DNA from: Azospirillum sp. B4
GTDB taxonomy: Bacteria; Pseudomonadota; Alphaproteobacteria; Azospirillales; Azospirillaceae
NCBI RefSeq assembly: GCF_000333275.1
Contig: NZ_BACU01000074.1
Location: forward strand, 1 to 54,004
Direction of reading: 5' to 3'
DNA length: 54,004 bases
Part shown: piece by piece, positions 44,906 through 52,496 of the stretch
How the letters are laid out: each line of letters begins with the position of its first letter
Numbering within the stretch: position 1 is the stretch's first letter
The notes under the pieces: model-generated
What the model was told of the DNA's origin: nothing
Database searches by the model: none
What the model saw: only the letters and a program-made list of their open reading frames with translations
Position numbers and translations under genes: made by a program

Positions 44906-46387
44906 TCAGGCGGCCCCGGCGCGCGCCGTTTCGATCTCATCCAGGATGGATTGGGCGGTCAGGGCGAAGCCCAGGATCTTCTTCGGCACGTCGATGTGCA
45001 AGGGCGCCATGCTGATGAACAGCGAGGCCTCGCACAGCCGCACCAGCAGCGGGTCGAAGCCCGCAGGGGTCAGGCGCTCGCGGAATTGCGCCTGGGCCCA
45101 GTCGCGGTCACCGGCGTTGTTGGCCAGGGTCAGGCGCAGGTCGGCGTCCAGCGCCACCTCATACTGCCCGCTGTTGACGAAGTCATAGCCGCCCAGGATG
45201 GAATGGGACAGCTTGGCGACGTCGTAATAGGGATCGGTGTGCAGCTCATCGGCCGACTCAACCCCGCGCGGATCGATGAAGCGCAGAAGCTGCGTCGTCT
45301 TGGAATAGAGGATGTTGGAGAAGCAGAGGTCGCCGTGGCCCACCACCAGGCGGTCGGCGGGGAAACGGTCGCGCAGGGCCTCATAGGCCGCCAGATAGCG
45401 CTCCACCAGGGCATCCACGCCGCCCACGGCCCGGGCCAGCAGGGGCGCCAGGTCACGATAGGCCGGCAGGCCCTTCAGCAAGGCCACCCGGTCCACCACC
45501 TTGTCGCGGTAGAGCCGGTCCATGACCGCCCTGCCCTCCGGCCGGGCCACCCGTTTGGCCGGCCGCTGGGTGACGTAGCTGAACACCCGGTCCAGGAACA
45601 GGCCGAAGTCCGCCGGTGTCATGACGCCGTGCACCCACTGGATGCCCATGTCGGCGATCAGCAGACGCTCCATGCGATAGCTGGCGGTCTCCCCATCATC
45701 CTGGAAATCGAAGGGCTGGACGAAGTAGATGCGCTGCTGCGCCGGCAGCAGGCCGTAGTACTCGAACTCCCGCCGCAGCTTGGCCCGGTCGCGGGAGCGC
45801 TTCACCAGGGTGTAGTCCGGCCCGTCGCTGATGGAGTTGAAGTGGCGGGCATCGAAATTGTTGGCCAGGAAGCCCACGAACTGCGCCGGGTCGCGCAGGT
45901 CGACCAGACCCAGATCCGCCTGATCGGGGGTCGTGAAGTCCTTGCGCCGCCGGGACACGAATTCCCGCAGGCGCCCTTGGGCCAGCGCGCCCACGGCCCC
46001 CTCCGCCAGGCGCTGTTCCACCAGCACCAAGCCGGTCCAGTCGGCGGCGGTGCGCACCGGCCAGGCGTGGTTGCCGGCACTCTGGGACAGGGCCTTCAGC
46101 AGCTGAGTCAGGTGACCACGCGGGCCGGTGGCGGCCAGGTTGGCGGGAAACAGCAGGAACTGGGTGGACGCCGGGGCCGATCCCGCCCGCTCCGCCGCCT
46201 CATCCACGGCGGCACGGGTGGCCAGTACCACCGGCGGGGGCAGGCCCGCCTCCTGCGCCGCCTCCTGCGCATGGCGAAGCAGGGTGCGACGGCCGTGGAT
46301 CAGGCCGCCGAAGCTGGTGACGCCGGTCATGCTGAGGATGTCGTCGGGAACGCGGCGGCTGTCATCGAACAGTATGGTCAGGCCCAT
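44906..46387 (-). CDS. APH/choline-kinase-like phosphotransferase with N-terminal extension
   Basis: This 493-residue protein has in its C-terminal half the aminoglycoside/choline kinase catalytic loop VVGHGDLCFSNILYS and metal Asp in LRFIDPRG (about residues 345-375). An N-terminal region of about 170 residues (starting LTILFDDSRRVPDDILSM) is unlike a kinase and resembles the front part of capsule biosynthesis proteins. Small-molecule phosphorylation before the adjacent nucleotidyltransferase is the likely role, preparing a surface glycan substituent. The substrate is unknown. Confidence 0.7.
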   Translation of the reverse strand: MGLTILFDDSRRVPDDILSMTGVTSFGGLIHGRRTLLRHAQEAAQEAGLPPPVVLATRAAVDEAAERAGSAPASTQFLLFPANLAATGPRGHLTQLLKALSQSAGNHAWPVRTAADWTGLVLVEQRLAEGAVGALAQGRLREFVSRRRKDFTTPDQADLGLVDLRDPAQFVGFLANNFDARHFNSISDGPDYTLVKRSRDRAKLRREFEYYGLLPAQQRIYFVQPFDFQDDGETASYRMERLLIADMGIQWVHGVMTPADFGLFLDRVFSYVTQRPAKRVARPEGRAVMDRLYRDKVVDRVALLKGLPAYRDLAPLLARAVGGVDALVERYLAAYEALRDRFPADRLVVGHGDLCFSNILYSKTTQLLRFIDPRGVESADELHTDPYYDVAKLSHSILGGYDFVNSGQYEVALDADLRLTLANNAGDRDWAQAQFRERLTPAGFDPLLVRLCEASLFISMAPLHIDVPKKILGFALTAQSILDEIETARAGAA

Positions 46388-46431
46388 CGCAGCCCCCTCT
46401 CAACCCCGGTGCGGACATCTCGCCCCACGGC

Positions 46432-46477
46432 GATGCATGGCCCAACACTGATGCGTGCCCCAACAATAATGCATGGA
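46432..46477. repeat. Imperfect 18-bp tandem repeats upstream of the kinase gene
   Basis: GATGCATGGCCCAACACT (46432-46449), GATGCGTGCCCCAACAAT (46450-46467) and a partial AATGCATGG (46468-46476) give a period of 18 bases, about 45-90 bases upstream of the kinase start. A stepwise expanded repeat in a promoter region could alter expression. Confidence 0.65.
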
Positions 46478-46681
46478 TTGTGCCAGCCGCCCCTGAGGCG
46501 GCGCAAGACGCCAATCCAGCGCCCTGGGATGGTGCGCCCGGGGGCGGCACCCCACCCAGGGTCGTGGCCAGGGCGGATGGACACGGCATAAGGCGGGAAA
46601 TTGACGTTTTCCACTCGACGGCGGTCCCCGGAGAGGCCGAAGATCGGCACAGGACAAGGGGGGATGATGACGGTCCCCATG

Positions 46682-46757
46682 ATCACAGACGGTTTTCAAA
46701 CGGCTTCCATTCCCACCAGAATTGGCCTCCATCACAAACGGCCCCCATCACAAACGG
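46682..46757 (+). repeat. Three ATCACAAACGG-like repeats upstream of the aldo-keto reductase gene
   Basis: ATCACAGACGG (46682-46692), ATCACAAACGG (46731-46741) and ATCACAAACGG (46747-46757); the last two lie 16 bases apart, with CC before each. They end ten bases before the start codon. The layout resembles direct-repeat activator sites. Confidence 0.6.
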
Positions 46758-46766
46758 ATCGCTTCC

Positions 46767-47714
46767 ATGCCTGGCACCGTGAACCATATCCCGCCCGTCC
46801 CCGACGCCCAGAGCTGCCTGCATGCCGAAGGCCCCCGGCTGTCGCCGCTGGTCTGGGGCGCCTGGCGCTCGCGCGAGGGGGAAGAAACCGACACCCCGGC
46901 AAAGCTTGCCCGCTTCCTGGACGGATGCCTGGAACTGGGCATCAGCAGCTTCGATCATGCCGACATTTACGGCGATTACGGGGCGGAGGCATTGTTCGGC
47001 CAGGCGCTGAAGGAATGGGGCGGCAAGCGCTCGTCCCTGCAGTTGATCACCAAGTGCGACATCGCCCTGCTGTCGCCCCAGCGCCCCGGCCATGTGGTCA
47101 AGCACTACAATAGCTGTGGCGACCATATCGTCGCCTCGGTGGAACAATCGCTGCGCAACCTGGGCACGGACTATATCGACCTGCTGCTGCTGCACCGGCC
47201 CGATCCGCTGATGAACCCGGACAACACCGCCGACGCGCTGGACCGGCTGTTGCGCTCCGGCATGATCCGCCATGTCGGCGTGTCCAACCACAGCCCATCG
47301 CAAGTGCGCCTGCTGCAATCGCGCATGGCGCGGCCGCTGGTCACCAACCAGATCGAATTCTCCGTCACCACGCTGGCCCCCCTGTTCGACGGCACGCTGG
47401 ACCATGCGCTGGAAATGCGCATGCGGCCCATGGCCTGGTCGCCCCTGGGCGGCGGCGGCCTGTTCACCGGCGCCACGGAACAGGCGCGCCGTACCCTGGC
47501 GGCGCTGGAGGCCGTCGGCGGGGAGATGGGGGTGGGCGACCCCGGCACGGTGGCCCTGGCCTGGCTGATGCGCCACCCGTCGCGGCCCGTGCCGGTGCTG
47601 GGCACCAGCCGGCTAGAACGCGTGCGTACCTACATGCGGGCGGCGCAGCTGAAGATGCAGCGCCAGCACTGGTTCCAAATCCTGCAGGCCAGCCAGGGGC
47701 ATGAAGTTCCCTGA
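46767..47714 (+). CDS. Aldo-keto reductase (YdhF-like)
   Basis: This 315-residue AKR has the tetrad Asp, Tyr, Lys and His in FDHADIYGDYGAE, LITKCDI and LLLLHRPDPL, and the WSPLGGGGLFTG cofactor segment. The MNPDNTADALDRLLRSG stretch is typical of the YdhF branch of NADPH-dependent oxidoreductases. ATG 46767 starts the protein; the frame open upstream contains the iteron-like repeats and is not protein. The substrate is unknown. It faces the GlxA-type regulator on the same strand, 144 bases downstream. Confidence 0.85.
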   Translation: MPGTVNHIPPVPDAQSCLHAEGPRLSPLVWGAWRSREGEETDTPAKLARFLDGCLELGISSFDHADIYGDYGAEALFGQALKEWGGKRSSLQLITKCDIALLSPQRPGHVVKHYNSCGDHIVASVEQSLRNLGTDYIDLLLLHRPDPLMNPDNTADALDRLLRSGMIRHVGVSNHSPSQVRLLQSRMARPLVTNQIEFSVTTLAPLFDGTLDHALEMRMRPMAWSPLGGGGLFTGATEQARRTLAALEAVGGEMGVGDPGTVALAWLMRHPSRPVPVLGTSRLERVRTYMRAAQLKMQRQHWFQILQASQGHEVP

Positions 47715-47724
47715 ACCCTTGACG

Positions 47725-47748
47725 ATGGTGCCATTCCGCATGGTGCCA
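47725..47748 (+). repeat. Direct repeat of ATGGTGCCA before the GlxA-type regulator
   Basis: ATGGTGCCA occurs at 47725-47733 and 47740-47748, with a 15-base period. Direct repeats are the usual binding sites of AraC-family proteins, and the next gene encodes one. Confidence 0.5.
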
Positions 47749-47858
47749 CCGGGGATGGCCGGAAGTGTCGGGTGGATGTCCTTCCGCCCGGCGCCCGCCC
47801 GGCCGATACTGCCCGCCATGACGTGTCCTTAGGCGGACATGGGTGGCGGGGATGGGGA

Positions 47859-48905
47859 ATGACGCGCGTACCGGCATGCATCGGGATAGTGGGCTATGAC
47901 GACGTCAACGCCCTGGACGTGACCGGCCCCGCCGAGGTCTTCGCCAATGCCGCCGACCTGGCGGAATGGGGGCTGGCGGAATGGGGGGCCGCCGGCGCGC
48001 CACCGGCGTCGCGTCCCTACCGCGTCGTGCTGATCGGCGTCGCGGCCGGATCTTTCACCAGCGAGTCCGGCCTGACCTTCACCCCCCGCCACAGCCTGGC
48101 GGCCGACGACGTGCCGGCACTGGACACGCTGGTCATCGCCGGGGGCAAGGGCCTGCGTGAGCCCGCGACCAATACCGCCGTGGCCCGGTGGCTGGCCGGC
48201 AACGCCCAGCGCTTCCGCCGGGTGGCCAGCGTCTGCACCGGCATCTACGGCCTGGCGGCCAGCGGCCTGATGGATGGCCGCCGGGTCACCACCCACTGGC
48301 GCTTCGCCGACGACGTGGCCCGCCGCTTCCCCGCCCTGAGCGTCTGCGGCAACGCCCTGTTCCTGAAGGACGGCCCCTTCTACACCTCGGCCGGGATCAC
48401 CGCCGGCATCGACCTGGCGCTATCGCTGGTGGAGGAGGATCACGGACCGGCGCTGGCCCTGGCGACGGCGCGGGAACTGGTGGTGTTCATGAAGCGGCCA
48501 GGTGGCCAGGCGCAATTCTCCGAACCCCTGCGCTTCCAAAGCCGCGCCTCCGACCGCTTCGCCGACCTGTCGGCCTGGATGCTGGGCAACCTGCACCGCG
48601 ACCTGTCGGTGGAGGAACTGGCCCTGCGCGTGAACCTCAGCCCCCGGCAGTTCCGCCGCCGCTTCACCGCCGCCTTGGGCCGGCCACCAGCCGACTACGT
48701 CGCCGACCTGCGCCTGGGCGAGGCCTGCCGCCGTCTGGTCCAGCCCGGCGTGAGCGTCGACAGCCTGGCGCCGGCCATCGGCTTCCGCAGCGCCGACGCG
48801 TTCCGCCGGGCCTTCCGTCAGCGCTACGGCGTTTCCCCCAGCCAATACCAGGCGCATTTCTCCCCCGCCGGACCGGGCGACAAGACCATGGCCGGCACCG
48901 CCTGA
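47859..48905 (+). CDS. GlxA-type regulator: DJ-1/PfpI domain plus AraC HTH
   Basis: This 348-residue protein has an N-terminal DJ-1/PfpI class I glutamine amidotransferase-like domain (residues 5-190) with the nucleophile-elbow cysteine Cys126 in VCTGIYGLAASG and the following LMDGRRVTTHW, and a C-terminal AraC double HTH (about 240-335; LAPAIGFRSADAFRRAFRQRYGVSP). This is the GlxA layout used for regulators of amine and amino acid catabolism. ATG 47859 follows GGGGATGGGG. It lies just before the cytochrome P460 gene, which it might control. Confidence 0.9.
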   Translation: MTRVPACIGIVGYDDVNALDVTGPAEVFANAADLAEWGLAEWGAAGAPPASRPYRVVLIGVAAGSFTSESGLTFTPRHSLAADDVPALDTLVIAGGKGLREPATNTAVARWLAGNAQRFRRVASVCTGIYGLAASGLMDGRRVTTHWRFADDVARRFPALSVCGNALFLKDGPFYTSAGITAGIDLALSLVEEDHGPALALATARELVVFMKRPGGQAQFSEPLRFQSRASDRFADLSAWMLGNLHRDLSVEELALRVNLSPRQFRRRFTAALGRPPADYVADLRLGEACRRLVQPGVSVDSLAPAIGFRSADAFRRAFRQRYGVSPSQYQAHFSPAGPGDKTMAGTA

Positions 48906-48938
48906 GTTTCCATCCCCCTTGAATCAACGGAGGGCCCC

Positions 48939-49559
48939 ATGGCCTGGTTTCCCCCTGTCCGCCGCGTCGCGACGGCGCTGCCCCTGCTTTGCCTGCTGAT
49001 GGCGCCCGCCACCCTTTCGACCGCGGCTGAAGGGCCTTACACGCCGCAGTTCGACAAGGACGACAAGCTGACCTTTCCCGCCGGCTACCGCGACTGGGTC
49101 TTTCTCACCAGCGGCCTGGACATGAGTTACGGCCCCGCCATGCGCATGGGCCATTCAATGTTCGACAACGTCTTCGTGAACCGCGAGGCCTACCAGGCCT
49201 TCAAGGAGACGGGGACCTGGCCGGACAAGACCACCTTCGTGCTGGAGGTGCGCGGCGCGGCCGACAAGGGCTCCATCAACAAGAACGGCCATTTCCAGAC
49301 ACCGGAGGTGATGGGCCTGGAGGTTCATGTGAAGGACATGGCCCGCTTCCACGACGATGGATGGGCCTTCTACGCCTTCGATGCAAACGAGCTAACGCCC
49401 AAGCCGGCCGAGCAGTTGCCGGTGGAGCAGAGCTGCTACAGCTGCCATCAGAGCCACGGGGCGGTGGACACCACTTTCGTCCAATTCTACCCCACGCTGA
49501 AGCCCATCGCCGCCGCGAAAAAGACCTTCAGCGCGTCCTACCTGGCCGAAAAACCCTAG
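48939..49559 (+). CDS. Cytochrome P460 family protein
   Basis: This 206-residue protein has a signal peptide (cleaved after TAA, about residue 30), the P460 core (FPAGYRDWVFLTSGLDMSYGPAMRMG, then FDNVFVNREAYQAFKETGTWPDKTTFVLEVRGA) and a C-terminal CYSCH haem-binding motif (Cys166, Cys169, His170) followed by HGAVDTTFVQFYPTL. P460 cytochromes oxidise hydroxylamine in ammonia oxidisers, but many heterotrophs carry relatives of unknown role; the Lys-haem crosslink residue cannot be assigned by eye. Located in the periplasm. Confidence 0.88.
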   Translation: MAWFPPVRRVATALPLLCLLMAPATLSTAAEGPYTPQFDKDDKLTFPAGYRDWVFLTSGLDMSYGPAMRMGHSMFDNVFVNREAYQAFKETGTWPDKTTFVLEVRGAADKGSINKNGHFQTPEVMGLEVHVKDMARFHDDGWAFYAFDANELTPKPAEQLPVEQSCYSCHQSHGAVDTTFVQFYPTLKPIAAAKKTFSASYLAEKP

Positions 49560-49695
49560 GCGGAGCCTACTGGCAACCACCAGCGGAAGGGGGGCATTCT
49601 TCCTCAGCGGCAAATGTGACCTCTCCTGACACGGGGTCATTGCCGTATTGCCAGGGATGGACTATCAGTGCGCGTCGACAGTTTGAAGCGCGGTC

Positions 49696-51060
49696 ATGAA
49701 GCCCGGCCTTAGCCCCCTCGCCCCATCCACCCCCGATGCCCCGGCGCCGGCGCCGGCGGGGCCGCCCCCGTCGCGCGCCACCGCGCAGGGCACCCCCGGG
49801 AGTGCCCCAGGGGGAAGCGCCCAGGGGGGAAGCGCCCAGGGGGGCCAGGACGGCACCCGCGAGCGGCTGATCGACCAGGCGCACACCCTGCTGGCCCAGG
49901 GGGGCCTGAAGGCGTTGAGCGTCCGCAACCTCGCCGCCGCCGCCGGTCTGTCCACCAGCGCCGTGCCCTATCACCTGGGCGACAAGGACAGCCTGACCCA
50001 CACCGTTTTCGGCGCGGCGATGGAGCGGGACCGCGAGGCCTGGCGGCGGTTCCGCGTCTCACTGGGCGACGAGGGCCTGCCCGTCTTCGCCCTGGCCGAC
50101 GCCCTGGTGGCGCAGGCGCTGGCCCTGTCGGCCCGCCAAGGCACCATTGAGCTGGTGTGGTATGAGTTGATCCACCAGGCCCGCCACACCCCCGCCCTGC
50201 GCCCCATCCTGGCGCGATGGTATGAGGAACGGCGGGGCCGCCATCGCGACCTGTTCGCCCTGGCCGGCCTGCCCACCCATGTCGCCGACCTGATGACGCA
50301 TTACCTGGTGGGCGACCATTCCACCCTGCTGGTGGCCGGCGGCGCCTCGGGCTTCGCCCTGTCGGTGGTGGAGAACATCCGCCACCTGTGCGATCCGGAG
50401 GACGGCCGGGCCGCCCTGTGGCACGACCGCCTGCGCCGCCCGGCGGGCCAGGATGACGGCCTGGACCAGGCGGGCGAAACGGAACAGCGCATCGTCGCCG
50501 CCGCCGTCGCCACCATCATCGACCAGGGCGTGGCCGCCGTGACCCACCGCGCCGTGGCGCAGCGGGCAGGCGTCTCCCTCTCCTCCACCACCTACTATTT
50601 CCGCTCCCGCGGGGACATCATCCGCCGCGCCTTCCAGTACATCCATGAGGAGTTGCGGCGGGAAATCCCCGCCGTGCATCATGAATTGCCGCCGCTGGCC
50701 CTCTTCCTGCGCGCGGTGGCGGACCACATGCTGGCGCCGGTGGACGGGGGTCGCATCGCCGGCCGCAACACCACCCACGCCCTGGGCGACTTCGCCCTGG
50801 AATCCTGCCGCGACGCCACACTGGCGCCCTTGTACCTGACCTTCCGCCAGGGCCGGGGCGCCCGCATCGGCGTGGCGCTGGCCATGGTGCTGCGGGGCCA
50901 GGCACCCCTCTCCTCCTTCCAGGCGCAGATCATCTCCACCTGGATGCAGGGCCGTGCGCAGATCCTGCACGCGCTGGACGCCCCGCCCGATGTCGATGGC
51001 TACGCCACGGAGATGATGGGCCTGCTGCGCTATCTCCAGCCCGCCATTCCCAAGGGCTAG
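49696..51060 (+). CDS. Tandem double TetR regulator
   Basis: This 454-residue protein is two TetR units in one chain: HTH 1 at about residues 54-100 (LIDQAHTLLAQGGLKALSVRNLAAAAGLSTSAVPYHLGDKDSL) and HTH 2 at about 262-310 (VAAAVATIIDQGVAAVTHRAVAQRAGVSLSSTTYYFRSRGDII), each followed by a helical ligand domain. The first 50 residues are disordered, rich in Pro, Ala and Gly, and contain a short SAQGGSAQGG repeat. Such fusions behave as built-in dimers. The gene ends just before the palindromic repeat pair at 51064. Confidence 0.85.
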   Translation: MKPGLSPLAPSTPDAPAPAPAGPPPSRATAQGTPGSAPGGSAQGGSAQGGQDGTRERLIDQAHTLLAQGGLKALSVRNLAAAAGLSTSAVPYHLGDKDSLTHTVFGAAMERDREAWRRFRVSLGDEGLPVFALADALVAQALALSARQGTIELVWYELIHQARHTPALRPILARWYEERRGRHRDLFALAGLPTHVADLMTHYLVGDHSTLLVAGGASGFALSVVENIRHLCDPEDGRAALWHDRLRRPAGQDDGLDQAGETEQRIVAAAVATIIDQGVAAVTHRAVAQRAGVSLSSTTYYFRSRGDIIRRAFQYIHEELRREIPAVHHELPPLALFLRAVADHMLAPVDGGRIAGRNTTHALGDFALESCRDATLAPLYLTFRQGRGARIGVALAMVLRGQAPLSSFQAQIISTWMQGRAQILHALDAPPDVDGYATEMMGLLRYLQPAIPKG

Positions 51061-51063
51061 GTT

Positions 51064-51165
51064 AGAGCAAAGCGCGATCACCTGTGATCGCGCTTTGCTC
51101 TTAAGCTGTTCATGATAGAGCGGATTTACACAATCAGGTGATTCCACCTGATCGCGTTCCGCTCT
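51064..51165. repeat. Pair of palindromic repeat elements (AGAGC-type)
   Basis: Element 1: a perfect 17-base stem, from AGAGCAAAGCGCGATCA (51064-51080) to its complement at 51085-51101, with a 4-base loop. Element 2: outer stem AGAGCGGA/TCCGCTCT (51117-51124, 51158-51165) and inner stem ATCAGGTG/CACCTGAT (51133-51140, 51145-51152). Both begin AGAGC and end GCTCT and contain GATCA/ATCAGGTG words, as in the small palindromic repeats common in alphaproteobacterial intergenic DNA. Element 2 supplies the stop codon of the following gene. Confidence 0.8.
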
Positions 51166-51511
51166 AAAATGCTAGTCGTGCATAATGCCGGCCGGCCAGG
51201 ACCCAGGCGCGGGCTTCCGCCGCCCGCTCACCCTCCAGCACCCGGCGCAGATGGGTCACGCGGCGGTCCTGGTCGCGACTGTCCAGCACCGTGTAGATAT
51301 GGGTGTAGGTGCCGTGCCGGCGGTGGATGACGGCGTAGGTCCGGGCGACGCAATCCGCCACGCCCGCCAGGGCCATCCGCTCCTCCCGCAGCAGGTGCAC
51401 GGCGTCGCCGGGGTGCGTGGTGAGGCCGGGCGCCATCTCGAGGACGGCCAGGGGCTCCTCGGGCTGCGAGATAGCGGCGACGGCTTGGGGAAAGGCGGCG
51501 GGGATATGCAT
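51164..51511 (-). CDS. Small hypothetical protein
   Basis: This 115-residue protein begins MHIPAAFPQAVAAIS at ATG 51511 and contains VIHRRHGTYTHIYTVLDSRDQDRRVTHLRRVLEGERAAEARAW as a basic helical second half. No signal peptide or membrane helix and no family I recognise. GTTTGGAGTGG lies 15 bases upstream as a weak ribosome site. Its last residues and the TAG stop (51164-51166) are provided by the end of the palindromic repeat, so the original C-terminus may have been altered by repeat insertion. Confidence 0.5.
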   Translation of the reverse strand: MHIPAAFPQAVAAISQPEEPLAVLEMAPGLTTHPGDAVHLLREERMALAGVADCVARTYAVIHRRHGTYTHIYTVLDSRDQDRRVTHLRRVLEGERAAEARAWVLAGRHYARLAF

Positions 51512-51725
51512 GGGGAACAGTCCACTCCAAACGGGATGGAACCGGCCATGCGACCATACGCTGCTACCCACTTGGTTGCCGCCGCCCGGGAACCGGGGGC
51601 CGCCACATCTCCGCCTCAGCGGAAACCACCTTGCCTGGGCTGGCAGGTTGGTGCGGGACGCCGGCCCCGCTCCTGATGCAACAATGCCGGCATCGGTGCC
51701 GACGGCTGGTGGGTACTCCCACCGC

Positions 51726-52496
51726 TCACGCCTGGCAAGCGCTCAATTGGGCATGGCTGGTCCAATCCCGGGCGGTCCAGTGCGGGGCCAGCACCAGGGC
51801 CCGGCCAGTGGCGACGATGTCGCCATCCCGGCCGCTGTCGTGGATACGGCAGATGGTGGCCAGGTCGACAAGGCGCTTCTCCGGCCGCAGGCGGGTGACG
51901 GTCACGGTGGCGGCCAGGGCCGTGTCCAGGGGTACCCGGCGCCAGAACACCGTCTCCTGCTTCAGATAATTGGTGCCCGGCCCCGGCAGTTGGACGCCCA
52001 GCAGGAAGGAGAACAGGCTCAGCACCAGGGGCTCGCGCAGGCGATGGCCGGCCAGGCGCTCATAAGCCCCCAGGTCGGGGTCGGCGTAAAGCCGGGTGAC
52101 GGTCGCGGAAGGGCCGACCGGCGGCGCGCGCCAGCCCTCGTCTGGGGTCAGCGGCGCCAGGGTGGCGATACCCTCACACACCGCCTGGCCATCCGCCTGC
52201 CGGCGGGCCGCCACGCGGACCTGGGTCCCGTCCTGCGGTTCGGCATGGAAGGCCAGCGCCTCATCGGCGTAGGCCGGCGCCGGGAAGGTCACCGCCAACC
52301 GGGCCAGGGGCTGCCCCGGCAGAGCATCGGCGGCCAGGCCCCTCAGGATGGCGCACAGCAGGGCGCCATGGGCCACGGTGCGGCCGAAACGGGTGCGGGC
52401 GGCGTGGGCCGGGTCCAGGTGGATGGGGTTGTCGTCGCCCGACAGCCGGGCGAAGGCCCGGAAATCGTCCTGGCTCAGCGTCCGGTCGAGCCTCAC
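51726..52496 (-). CDS. MaoC-like double hot-dog dehydratase
   Basis: This 256-residue protein has a hydratase-type hot-dog half with the Asp21/His26 dyad (LSGDDNPIHLDP) and RFGRTVAHGALL, followed by a second half (about 130-256) of hot-dog-like character without an evident dyad. It probably hydrates an enoyl-CoA made from the acid activated by the upstream acyl-CoA synthetase, whose stop it overlaps by four bases. A GGTGGG-tact-CCCACC hairpin (51708-51723) follows its stop. Confidence 0.78.
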   Translation of the reverse strand: MRLDRTLSQDDFRAFARLSGDDNPIHLDPAHAARTRFGRTVAHGALLCAILRGLAADALPGQPLARLAVTFPAPAYADEALAFHAEPQDGTQVRVAARRQADGQAVCEGIATLAPLTPDEGWRAPPVGPSATVTRLYADPDLGAYERLAGHRLREPLVLSLFSFLLGVQLPGPGTNYLKQETVFWRRVPLDTALAATVTVTRLRPEKRLVDLATICRIHDSGRDGDIVATGRALVLAPHWTARDWTSHAQLSACQA

